A DNA stretch of 64,000 bases from Thermovibrio sp. (lineage in GTDB: Bacteria; Aquificota; Aquificia; Desulfurobacteriales; Desulfurobacteriaceae). This document shows, piece by piece, positions 1-6,624 of the stretch (positions are counted from its first letter, which is position 1; every line of letters begins with the position of its first letter). Location of the stretch: the NCBI GenBank assembly GCA_015490195.1, contig WFYG01000008.1, positions 124,001 through 188,000 of the forward strand. The letters are read 5' to 3'. Made by a program: the position numbers and the translations under genes. Below the pieces are notes generated by a model. It was not told the DNA's origin. It made no database searches and saw only the letters and a program-made list of their open reading frames with translations.

Positions 1-1183
1 CGCTACGCTGAAAGATTCTTCAGGGAACAACGTTCTGCAGGTAGAAGCTATAGGAGAGGGAAGTTACTACAACAGTATTCTGGTTACGGTTAAGTCAATA
101 GATGCCGACTACTACAGGGTTCTGGTTTCCCTTGGAAGGGCAGAAAACGTTGTGGAAGTTCTTGACTACAAAACCTCAAAATTTCCAGAAGCTAAAGAGT
201 TTATCCAGAACGCCAGGAGCCGCTATGTTAGGTTCAAAGTTCTCTCAACGGTCAATCCAAAGGAGGGAACGGTTCAGCTCTCTGGAGGAAGTGACGGGAG
301 CTCCGTCTCAATCGGCAACGTAATGAAAGCCGTTGAAACCGTCTCAAATCCAAACGACATAGACGTAAACCTCATTACAGCTCCCGGATGGACAGACCCG
401 GAGGTTATAAACAAGTGCCTCTCTATATGCGAAAAGAGAGGCGACTGTATGAGCATCCACACAACGCCGCAGGGGATGACTCCACAGGAAGCCGTTGAGT
501 GGCACAACGGGAACGGCGGAGAGTTCCAGGCTTTCAACAGCTCCTACGGAGCGATGTATTACGGCTGGCTTAAAGTCTACGATCAGTGGAGGGACAGGGA
601 AGTCTGGGTTCCTCCAGAAGGTTTTGTAGCCGGAGTTTACGCCTACACAGACACAGTTGCAGAGCCGTGGTTTGCTCCGGCTGGTCTTAGTAGGGGAAGG
701 CTCGTCACTCCACTCAACGTTGAGTATAACCCCACCCACGGCGAAATGGAGCTCATGTATGGCAACCAGAACGCCCTCAACCCAATAATGAGATTTAAGA
801 AAGACGGCATAGCCATCTGGGGACAGAAAACCCTCCAGAGGAAACCCTCTGCCCTTGACAGAGTAAACGTTCGGAGACTTCTCCTCTACATAAGGAAAGT
901 GATAGCAACCTCCACCAAATACCTGGTATTTGAGCCAAACGACCCGTTCACCTGGAGGCAGTGGAAAGGTCTTGTTGACCCGTTCCTTGAAGACATCAAG
1001 AGAAGACGGGGACTCTACGACTTTAAGACCATCTGCGACGAGACGACCAACACTCCAGAGAGGATAGATAAATACCTCATGTATGGAAAGGCACTGATCA
1101 AGCCAACAAAGGCTGCCGAAATAGTTGTAAGTGAGTTTGGAATACTGAGAACAGGAGCAGAGTTCAATGAATACGTTCAGTAG
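1..1183 (+). CDS. Contractile tail sheath protein, 5' partial
   Basis: The reading frame is open from position 2, so the gene starts left of the window; 393 residues are visible. The sheath polymerises around the tail tube and contracts to drive it through the target envelope. The C-terminal third carries the conserved sheath features: GIAIWGQKTL, then VNVRRLLLYIRK, then FEPNDPFTWRQWK and a final segment with KALIKPTKAAEIV and a GAEF ending. It is followed after 27 bp by the tube gene, the usual sheath-tube pair. An internal GTG at 152 is in frame but is not the true start because conserved sequence continues upstream. Confidence 0.93.
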   Translation, partial: ATLKDSSGNNVLQVEAIGEGSYYNSILVTVKSIDADYYRVLVSLGRAENVVEVLDYKTSKFPEAKEFIQNARSRYVRFKVLSTVNPKEGTVQLSGGSDGSSVSIGNVMKAVETVSNPNDIDVNLITAPGWTDPEVINKCLSICEKRGDCMSIHTTPQGMTPQEAVEWHNGNGGEFQAFNSSYGAMYYGWLKVYDQWRDREVWVPPEGFVAGVYAYTDTVAEPWFAPAGLSRGRLVTPLNVEYNPTHGEMELMYGNQNALNPIMRFKKDGIAIWGQKTLQRKPSALDRVNVRRLLLYIRKVIATSTKYLVFEPNDPFTWRQWKGLVDPFLEDIKRRRGLYDFKTICDETTNTPERIDKYLMYGKALIKPTKAAEIVVSEFGILRTGAEFNEYVQ

Positions 1184-1184
1184 A

Positions 1185-1197
1185 GCAATTTAATTGC
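1185..1197. promoter_or_regulatory. Candidate element operator, palindrome GCAATT-T-AATTGC
   Basis: This is a perfect 13-bp palindrome two bases after the sheath stop and just ahead of the GGAGG ribosome site of the tube gene. It belongs to the GCAA-N5-TTGC family found through the element. It sits between genes and outside any obvious promoter, which would suit a stoperator-type role or a processing site. No binding protein is proven. Confidence 0.55.
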
Positions 1198-1210
1198 CTG
1201 GAGGTAAGAG

Positions 1211-1765
1211 ATGGGATTTAGTTTCAACTTCACTCCGCCAACGGTTGGAGATATGAGCCCTATGGCTCCGCTCCTTGACGTCATAAGGAAGAACATGGCG
1301 GTTATGGAGGTCTACCCGCCGCCAGCCGTTTTAGCCGCAATAAACGGTCAGTCAAAGATAATCTCTATGGAGATAGCGGTTGTTGACATTCAGGGAAACG
1401 AGGTCCAGGAGGTTGAGGTTCCATATCTCAACTTTGTTGACAGGCTTCCGGGGCAGTTAAGGGCTGGAGACCTCACGTTCAACGTTGACATAAGAAAAGA
1501 TACAAACCTTACAGGAGTCAAGTTCATTGAAGCCTGCACGAAACTCCTCTTTGACCCGTCAAACGGGGGAGCTCAGCAGGACATCAAAGACATAGCTTTT
1601 GACGGAAGACTGATAGTTCTTGATACAACGGGAAAAAAGCTGTTCAGCTACAAAATAGCCTCTATGTGGCTGAAGCCTGCAAACCACAACTGGGACTGGT
1701 CTGCATCTGAAAAGCAGCAGTATGAAGTCCAGGGAGTTTACCGCTACATGGAGTTGGAAGTATAA
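1211..1765 (+). CDS. Tail tube protein (gp19/Hcp-like fold expected)
   Basis: The 184-residue protein forms the inner tube of the contractile tail. Its size, its place directly after the sheath, and the tube-like body (VPYLNFVDRLPGQLRAGDLTFNVDIR, in which the chain describes strands of a beta-barrel, and a C-terminal YEVQGVYRYMELEV) all fit the T4 gp19/CIS tube family. The start ATG follows GGAGGTAAGAG, a strong ribosome site. Only one tube gene is visible, as in phages; extracellular injection systems often have two or three. The family call rests on position plus overall character rather than on a diagnostic motif. Confidence 0.8.
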   Translation: MGFSFNFTPPTVGDMSPMAPLLDVIRKNMAVMEVYPPPAVLAAINGQSKIISMEIAVVDIQGNEVQEVEVPYLNFVDRLPGQLRAGDLTFNVDIRKDTNLTGVKFIEACTKLLFDPSNGGAQQDIKDIAFDGRLIVLDTTGKKLFSYKIASMWLKPANHNWDWSASEKQQYEVQGVYRYMELEV

Positions 1766-1780
1766 ACCGGGGAGGAAGTT

Positions 1781-2512
1781 ATGGCGTTTGTTGAACCTGA
1801 AGCTACAGAAGTGAAGCTGCCAAGCAGAGGACTGATTGGCTACCCGGAAACGGTTTTGATAAGACCGATAACCGGCAGAGAGGAGAAGATAATAGCCTCG
1901 GCAGGAGGGGAGAACGTTGAGGGAGCAATCAACAGGGTTTTAAACAGATGTATAAAAGAGGGAGCAAAAGCAGAAGAGCTGACAGAGGGAGATAAGTCTT
2001 TTCTCCTTGTATGGCTCAGGGTCAACTCCTACTTCCCGGAATACGCCGTAGAGGTAGACTGTCCATCGTGCAGAAAGGTTTTCAAGAAGTTTATAGACCT
2101 GAGGGAGCTCCCCGTAAAACCCATCAGAGCCGAGAAACTCCCGTTGGAGGTTGAGATAAACGGCAAAAAAGTTGCCCTCTCTCCTTTAACGTCTAAAGAG
2201 GTTGAAGAGATAAGGAAATACAGAGAACAGCTTGCCGCCCAGGGCAGAAGCCTTGAAGACCTCTACCCGGTAAGATACGCCTACATGATAAAGAGCATCA
2301 ACGGAAAAGACGTTCCAATTTCAGAGAAGATAGACTTCATTGAGGGGCTCGTCGGCAGAGAGCTGTCAAAACTCAGGAGAGCCGAAAAGCTCCTTGACCA
2401 CGGAGTAGACTTCAGACAGGAGTTAAAGTGCCCGCTCTGCGGAAAGAGCTTCACGGCAAACATTCCAATTACCTTGGAGTTCTTTCTTCCTGCCGAGGGA
2501 GGAGAAGAGTAG
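1781..2512 (+). CDS. T4 gp26-type baseplate / tail assembly protein with zinc ribbon
   Basis: This is a 243-residue protein. A CPSC motif near residue 93 and a CPLC motif near residue 218 form two CxxC knuckles likely to bind one zinc. The N-terminal half (LPSRGLIGYPETVLIRPITGREEKIIA) matches what I recall of the T4_baseplate (gp26-like) family seen between the tube and baseplate genes of myophages and injection systems. The start follows GGGGAGGAAGTT. It is followed by a very short gene in the +1 frame whose frame stays open back into this gene from 2427. The precise function in this group is not established; assembly chaperone or hub component are both possible. Confidence 0.7.
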   Translation: MAFVEPEATEVKLPSRGLIGYPETVLIRPITGREEKIIASAGGENVEGAINRVLNRCIKEGAKAEELTEGDKSFLLVWLRVNSYFPEYAVEVDCPSCRKVFKKFIDLRELPVKPIRAEKLPLEVEINGKKVALSPLTSKEVEEIRKYREQLAAQGRSLEDLYPVRYAYMIKSINGKDVPISEKIDFIEGLVGRELSKLRRAEKLLDHGVDFRQELKCPLCGKSFTANIPITLEFFLPAEGGEE

Positions 2513-2528
2513 ATACCTCAACGCCGTT

Positions 2529-2654
2529 ATGGAGGAGATCTACCTGCTGACAAGGCACTTCTCCATAACTTACACAGAAGCCCTTAACATGGCTGTTGCC
2601 GAAAGGAAGTGGTTTATAGAAAGGCTGTCTCAGGAGTTCAAGGAGAGGCGGTGA
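2529..2654 (+). CDS. Very short tail assembly protein, DUF6760-like
   Basis: This is a 41-residue reading frame with the character EEIYLLTRHFSITYTEAL, then MAVAERKWFIERL. That resembles the short DUF6760-type proteins found between the gp26-like and LysM genes of contractile injection systems (resemblance recalled, not searched). The ATG has no well-placed ribosome site; the nearest purine run is about 20 bases upstream. The frame is open back to 2427, overlapping the 3' end of the gp26-like gene in the +1 frame. Translation could therefore be coupled, or could come from a +1 frameshift giving a fused product. It ends in a GTGA overlap with the next gene. Confidence 0.6.
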   Translation: MEEIYLLTRHFSITYTEALNMAVAERKWFIERLSQEFKERR

Positions 2655-3118
2655 GAGGATTGCTGATAGACCTCAACACTAAAGAGCACATCTCCTTTGA
2701 GGTAGAGGGGAGGGAGCTCCAGCCCTCAGACCTTACAGAGAGAAAAAGCGCAAACTACACAGACGTTGAGGTAATAGGAGACTCTGCTCCCGTTCCCGTC
2801 TACTCCTCTTCCTCTATAAGAACTATCAGCTTCTCGCTGACCTTTTACGGCAGGGGAGATGAGATTGAGAAGAAAATCTCCTTTCTCAGGAGTCTCGTCT
2901 ACCCGGTAGAGGCTGGAGGTATCCTGACAACTCCGCCAAATGTAAAGCTTGTTTGGGGGGAGCTCTTTAGCTGCGTTGGGAACGTCAGAGACGTTGAAGT
3001 TCAGTATGGAGACGTGTGGGACGTTAAGAGGGGGCTTCCCAGGTATGCAACAGTTTCTGTTGAGTTTGCCGTTCAGGAAGAGGGAATCTCCTCACAGTCG
3101 GTTAGGAGGAGTTCCTGA
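2651..3118 (+). CDS. CIS-tube N-terminal domain protein (tube initiator / tail terminator adaptor)
   Basis: From the GTG at 2651 the protein has 155 residues. That start overlaps the preceding TGA (GTGA) and follows AAGGAG by six bases, so I prefer it to an upstream in-frame GTG at 2609. The pattern SIRTISFSLTFYGRG, then FLRSLVYPV, PPNVKLVWGELFSCVGNV and LPRYATVSVEF matches the N-terminal domain of Afp7/XkdP-type proteins that cap the tube at the baseplate. Here the LysM part is a separate gene immediately downstream (TGATG overlap). In many systems the two are fused, so this is a split arrangement. Confidence 0.72.
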   Translation: MRGLLIDLNTKEHISFEVEGRELQPSDLTERKSANYTDVEVIGDSAPVPVYSSSSIRTISFSLTFYGRGDEIEKKISFLRSLVYPVEAGGILTTPPNVKLVWGELFSCVGNVRDVEVQYGDVWDVKRGLPRYATVSVEFAVQEEGISSQSVRRSS

Positions 3119-3399
3119 TGTCAGGCAGCCGGTTTGCCAGAACTCCCGTATATGGAGACCACTTTGGACTCTGGGAGAGACCGGAGTTTACAAGGTTCCA
3201 GACAACCCATACGGTTCAGCCGGGAGAGGAGGGAGCCCTTGACCTTATCAGCTTCAACTACTACGGAACCCATGAATACTGGTGGGCTATTGCCGTAGCA
3301 AACGAGATTCTCAACCCTTTTGAGGAAGTAGTTCCCGGAAAGAAGCTGAAGATTCCATACGTTGAAGACATAGAGGACTGGATAAATGGTTCCGGTTAA
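3118..3399 (+). CDS. LysM / gp53-like baseplate protein
   Basis: The 93-residue protein contains TTHTVQPGEEGALDLISFNYYGTHEYWWAIAVANEILNPFEEVVPGKKLKIP, laid out as a LysM-like fold: a T-V-P-G start, a tyrosine/tryptophan-rich helix, and a PG-K-L-IP end. Short LysM proteins of this type join the tube to the hub in T4 (gp53) and in Afp7. The start codon overlaps the stop of the CIS-tube gene, and its own end overlaps the hub gene by 14 bases, so the three are probably translated together. Peptidoglycan binding is possible but a structural role is more usual here. Confidence 0.8.
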   Translation: MSGSRFARTPVYGDHFGLWERPEFTRFQTTHTVQPGEEGALDLISFNYYGTHEYWWAIAVANEILNPFEEVVPGKKLKIPYVEDIEDWINGSG

Positions 3400-4531
3400 C
3401 AGACGACCATTTCTGACTGTAAAGCTTGACGGAAAGGAGCTCCCAACAGACGTAAAAGAGCTCTCAGCAGAGATAGAGATACCGGCAGACAGAGTTGCAG
3501 TAGCTTCAATAACTCTCCTTGACAGAAGCGGAGATTACGTAGAGTCCATACTCGCTTCCCACATAGGCTCAGAGGTTGAGTTCCAGTTCGGATGGATAGA
3601 TAGCAGCGGCAGACGTCTCTCCTCATACATCTTCAAAGGGCAGATACTTGACTACTCTCCAGGGTTTTTACCTGAGGGGATAAAGGTTGAGATAAAGACT
3701 GTGGCAAGCGGCTCCATCCCTCTAATGGGAAAGGAAAGGAACCGCAGTTTTAGAGGGACTCCGTCTGAGATAGTTAAACAGATTTGCAGGGAAGACGGCA
3801 TAGAGTGCGAAGTTGACGAAACACAGGAGGTAGGAACCTTCTACCAGCAGAATGAAACAGACTACCAGTTCATTCTGCAGAAACTCCTACCCTTTGCAAC
3901 CCAGCACAGCAACCAGTCTCCTTTTACAGTTGTGTGGAGCGACAACAAGCTCCATTTCAAAAGGCTGAGGCTGGAGGGCAAACCTGAGAAAACCTTTGCC
4001 TACAACGCAAGACACACGGGCTACGATCCACTAATTTCTTTTGAGCCTGAAATAAAGGGGAGCATACTCCTTGGCATAAACTCTGCAGGGGAGAGGGTGA
4101 GAGCTCCTCTCTACGACCCGATAACAAAGACCAGGCAGGTTTTTGAGATAGACCAGAGGAGAGTAAAGAATGTTAAGCTTGATACCAGGAAAGTCTCTAT
4201 CAGGGCAGAGAGCTTAAGACCAATCTCAAGCGACACGGGAAAAGAGCTGATAGCCCTCAGGAATCTCTGGGGAAGAAGCGCTGACATTCCCATTACAGCA
4301 AGGGCGGTAATCTTTGGAGACCCGGATGTAAAACCTCTTTCCAACGTCAAAATCCTGGTCTACCTGAAAAGCAGACACAGAGTAAAGCTCCACTACACAA
4401 GCGGGATTTACCAGGTTGTAGGAGTGAAACACACAATCTCTGTCGGGGAGTTTCAGACAGAGCTAACCCTTGTAAGGAACGCAATTGCAACGGCAAACGA
4501 GCCGGTATTCGGAACAGTAAACAGAGGTTAG
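3386..4531 (+). CDS. Baseplate hub protein, phage late control D / gp27 family
   Basis: This is a 381-residue protein. Its N-terminal barrel (RPFLTVKLDGKELP, then VASITLLDRSGDYV and EVEFQFGWIDSSGR) and middle segment (RGTPSEIVKQICREDGIECEVD, then YQQNETDYQFILQKLLPFA) are typical of gpD/XkdQ/gp27 hub proteins. They form the ring under the tube on which the spike sits. It ends just before the spike gene. In injection systems and type VI secretion this domain is normally fused to gp5 as VgrG; here the two are separate genes, as in several phages. Confidence 0.85.
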   Translation: MVPVNRRPFLTVKLDGKELPTDVKELSAEIEIPADRVAVASITLLDRSGDYVESILASHIGSEVEFQFGWIDSSGRRLSSYIFKGQILDYSPGFLPEGIKVEIKTVASGSIPLMGKERNRSFRGTPSEIVKQICREDGIECEVDETQEVGTFYQQNETDYQFILQKLLPFATQHSNQSPFTVVWSDNKLHFKRLRLEGKPEKTFAYNARHTGYDPLISFEPEIKGSILLGINSAGERVRAPLYDPITKTRQVFEIDQRRVKNVKLDTRKVSIRAESLRPISSDTGKELIALRNLWGRSADIPITARAVIFGDPDVKPLSNVKILVYLKSRHRVKLHYTSGIYQVVGVKHTISVGEFQTELTLVRNAIATANEPVFGTVNRG

Positions 4532-4534
4532 AAG

Positions 4535-5092
4535 ATGCTCTACAGGGGAGTTGTAGAAGACGACAGAGACCCTCTCGGGATCGGGAGGTTAAAAGTTAGG
4601 GTAATAGGACTCTACGATGGATACAGGACTGAAGATCTTCCCTGGGCTTCTCCGGCTTTTCCGGTTGGGGGGAGCTCCGGCTACGGCTTCTGGATGGTTC
4701 CAAAGGTAGGAGATACCGTGTGGGTAACCTTTGAGGGAACCTACAACCTGAAGCCAGACACAACAAAACCCATCTGGATAGGAACCTGGTTCGGCAGAGG
4801 GGAACCATCAGGAGAGATGAAAGACAACAAACAGTTTCTCGTAAAAACTCCGGCAGGAAACCTGATACACATCTCAGACAACGAGGACTTTATCAAGATA
4901 GTGGACCCAAACGGAAACGAGATACTCATACTGAGAGAGGACGGAAGAATAGTTGTAAAGGCAAACAGTGAAGTTCTAATAGACGGCGGAACAGGAGACC
5001 TCTCAGGCGTAGTTACAAAGGACTGTATCTGCCCTTTCACCGGAAGACCCCACTCAGACTACTCCATAAACGTTAAGGCAAGTAAGGGGTAA
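4535..5092 (+). CDS. gp5/VgrG-like baseplate spike protein
   Basis: This is a 185-residue protein. Residues 1-90 form an OB-fold type domain (YRGVVEDDRDPLGIGRLKVRV, in which the DP-L-IGR-KVR pattern is diagnostic, and VPKVGDTVWVTFEGTYN). Next come short beta-strand repeats (GNLIHISDNEDFIKIVDPNG, NEILILREDG, RIVVKANSEVLIDGG) like a stub of the gp5 beta-helix. The C-terminus has TGRPHSDYSINVKASKG, resembling the tip or PAAR-like cap of similar proteins. There is no lysozyme domain. It lies three bases after the hub gene. Confidence 0.85.
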   Translation: MLYRGVVEDDRDPLGIGRLKVRVIGLYDGYRTEDLPWASPAFPVGGSSGYGFWMVPKVGDTVWVTFEGTYNLKPDTTKPIWIGTWFGRGEPSGEMKDNKQFLVKTPAGNLIHISDNEDFIKIVDPNGNEILILREDGRIVVKANSEVLIDGGTGDLSGVVTKDCICPFTGRPHSDYSINVKASKG

Positions 5093-5094
5093 CC

Positions 5095-5286
5095 ATGGCT
5101 CTCTCTAAAGAGCGTTTAAGGGATAGGATAGTTGAGGAGCTCCGCTCTCAGGGTTTTGGAGTGGGAGAACTTGGAAGAGACGGAATCAACTGGCTATACA
5201 GGTTTGCAACGGCAGTAGCCAACGCCATGGTAGACGAGATACAGCAGAACGCTGAAACCTCAGAAGACCACGAAAGAATTTTGTGA
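5095..5286 (+). CDS. Small conserved tail protein of unknown function
   Basis: The 63-residue protein (MALSKERLRDRIVEELRSQG, then WLYRFATAVANAMVDEIQQNA) is predicted all-helical and soluble. Small helical proteins of this kind occur between the spike and gp25 genes of several Mu-like and related myophages, but no activity is known to me. It starts two bases after the spike stop and ends in a GTGA overlap near the gp25 gene. Confidence 0.65.
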   Translation: MALSKERLRDRIVEELRSQGFGVGELGRDGINWLYRFATAVANAMVDEIQQNAETSEDHERIL

Positions 5287-5294
5287 GGATAGCT

Positions 5295-5666
5295 ATGGCA
5301 GTTTACAGAGGTTTTGGACTTGGATTTAACTCAGGAACCACCTCAGCGCCGCCGATAAAAGAGGACGAAGCCCTCATAGCCGACAGCATCAAGCAGATAG
5401 TTCTTACCGCCAAAGGCGAAAGGGTAATGCTGAGAGACTTCGGCTCCGACTGGAGAAAAGTAATCTTTGAGCCCAACGACGATGTCCTTGTAGAGCTAAT
5501 GAAAGTTGTGGTGGAAGAGGCTATAAAAGAATGGGAAAAGCGAGTTGTTTTTAAGGATTTGGAACTCATTGAGCGGAAGGACAGCTACGTGAAATTTAGA
5601 ATTTACTACGAGATAATCGGACTTCCCGGAACCAAACAGGTTGATATTGCATTCCCAAGTAGCTAA
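5295..5666 (+). CDS. Baseplate wedge protein gp25 family (GPW/gp25)
   Basis: The 123-residue protein is counted from the ATG at 5295, which has GAGG six bases upstream; an in-frame GTG at 5283 is less well placed. Family features are the FNSGTTSAPPIKEDEALIADSIKQIVLTAKGERVMLRDFGS core, in which IKQIL-T-GER-ML-DFG is diagnostic, followed by a C-terminal strand-rich part ending KQVDIAFP. gp25 holds the wedge core together with J. The gene overlaps the 3' end of the backward cargo gene by four bases, and J lies beyond that insertion. Confidence 0.88.
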   Translation: MAVYRGFGLGFNSGTTSAPPIKEDEALIADSIKQIVLTAKGERVMLRDFGSDWRKVIFEPNDDVLVELMKVVVEEAIKEWEKRVVFKDLELIERKDSYVKFRIYYEIIGLPGTKQVDIAFPSS

Positions 5667-6478
5667 AGCCTTTCTTTCAGCAATTCTAAAGTGTATAAAA
5701 CCCATGCAACAGCTACCGTAAGGCGAAACTCAGTAACTGATTTATCAGGAATACCGGGATGAGAGCCCTTAAAGTGCAAAAACTTAGAAAATCCAGTAAG
5801 CATATTATTAACAGCCTTAAACTCTTCTTCTTCAAGTTTCGGCTTAAGAAAAACCTCTAAAAATTTCCTACGACAATCTCCTTCGCTTTCGCAATTTATT
5901 CCAAGTTTCTTCATTGCCTCTTGGAAGAAAGAGCCAAAAAATGTTCTAATCTGGCTATTAGCAGATGCATAGTTCTCTATCTTATAGCTGGATAAGGCTT
6001 CGTTAAGGTGATAAAGAGAAACTTTAAAATCATAATCCATCAGTCTTTCTTTTATAAGACTAACTTTTTCTGGTAAGCTAAATCCTTCAAAAATTTCTTT
6101 CTTGACCCCAAGCCTTTCTATTTCAAGACCATCTTCCTGTAGCCTTTTTAAAATTTCCTTTCCTTCATTAGTGATTGCAAAGCTGTGAATCTTGTTGTAG
6201 AAAGCATTTATAATTTCAACTAAGCAATAGTAATAATTCTCATCATACCAAACCCTTTGCGAATAATAACTAAACATATGTTCAAGGCGTTTCGCTTTGG
6301 AGAAGAGTTGCGGGTCATCCTCTCTATAAAGAGAGATAGGTTCTCCAGCACAATTTCTACAGGGCTCTGTTTCTCCTGTTTCCAAAAGAATTTCCTCTAT
6401 CTGACTTTCAGTTAGGCGGTCACTGATAAATTTTGCCAACTTAGTTATCGTTAATTCTTTTAACATCTTAGCACCCAC
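5663..6478 (-). CDS. AT-rich cargo gene of unknown function inserted backwards in the tail operon; weak HEPN/Abi-like C-terminus
   Basis: This is a 271-residue protein from a GTG at 6478 (an in-frame ATG at 6466 is an alternative). It is visibly more AT-rich than its neighbours and carries no GGAGCTCC octamer. It has a CRNC motif near residue 40 and is otherwise helical. The C-terminal half (ALSSYKIENYASANSQIRTFFGSF, then DCRRKFLEVFLKP and HFKGSHPGIPDKSVTEFRLTVAVAWVLYTLEL) loosely recalls HEPN-type C-termini of abortive-infection proteins. That similarity is weak and only inferred. Position and orientation fit a moron, such as a superinfection-exclusion or defence gene. No signal peptide or clear membrane segment is seen. 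Confidence 0.8.
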   Translation of the reverse strand: MGAKMLKELTITKLAKFISDRLTESQIEEILLETGETEPCRNCAGEPISLYREDDPQLFSKAKRLEHMFSYYSQRVWYDENYYYCLVEIINAFYNKIHSFAITNEGKEILKRLQEDGLEIERLGVKKEIFEGFSLPEKVSLIKERLMDYDFKVSLYHLNEALSSYKIENYASANSQIRTFFGSFFQEAMKKLGINCESEGDCRRKFLEVFLKPKLEEEEFKAVNNMLTGFSKFLHFKGSHPGIPDKSVTEFRLTVAVAWVLYTLELLKERL

Positions 6479-6533
6479 TAAGACCTAAAGAAAGATTGAA
6501 ATTTATTCTACCAAGAGTCTACTCTTTCAACAG

Positions 6534-6562
6534 TTGACTTAGCAATCTATTTGCATTAAAAT
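6534..6562 (+). promoter_or_regulatory. Sigma-70-type promoter for the J-fibre-lysis operon
   Basis: TTGACT (6534-6539), a 17-bp spacer and TAAAAT (6557-6562) give a near-consensus promoter pointing at baseplate J. Transcription should begin near 6569. The spacer contains the operator-like palindrome GCAATCTATTTGC (6542-6554), so a protein bound there would block polymerase. The promoter restarts transcription downstream of the backward cargo gene. Confidence 0.7.
6542..6554. promoter_or_regulatory. Candidate element operator inside a promoter spacer
   Basis: GCAATCTATTTGC is a GCAA-N5-TTGC site lying wholly between the -35 and -10 boxes of the promoter upstream of J. The same arrangement occurs at 16017, which is the strongest argument that the motif is a repressor site. 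Confidence 0.62.
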
Positions 6563-6568
6563 ACTCTC

Positions 6569-6606
6569 AAAAGGCTAAGGCGGTCAGTCGGCTGTCTTAG
6601 CCTTTT
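6569..6606 (+). terminator. Hairpin with T-run ahead of baseplate J
   Basis: The arms AAAAGGCTAAG and CTTAGCCTTTTT enclose a loop of about 15 bases and are followed by a T-tract. It has the form of a factor-independent terminator. It begins at the predicted start of the 6534 promoter, so it would either terminate read-through from the left, act as a 5' stabilising or attenuating hairpin, or yield a very short RNA of roughly 40 nt. Confidence 0.6.
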
Positions 6607-6624
6607 TCTATTTTGAGGGAGAAG

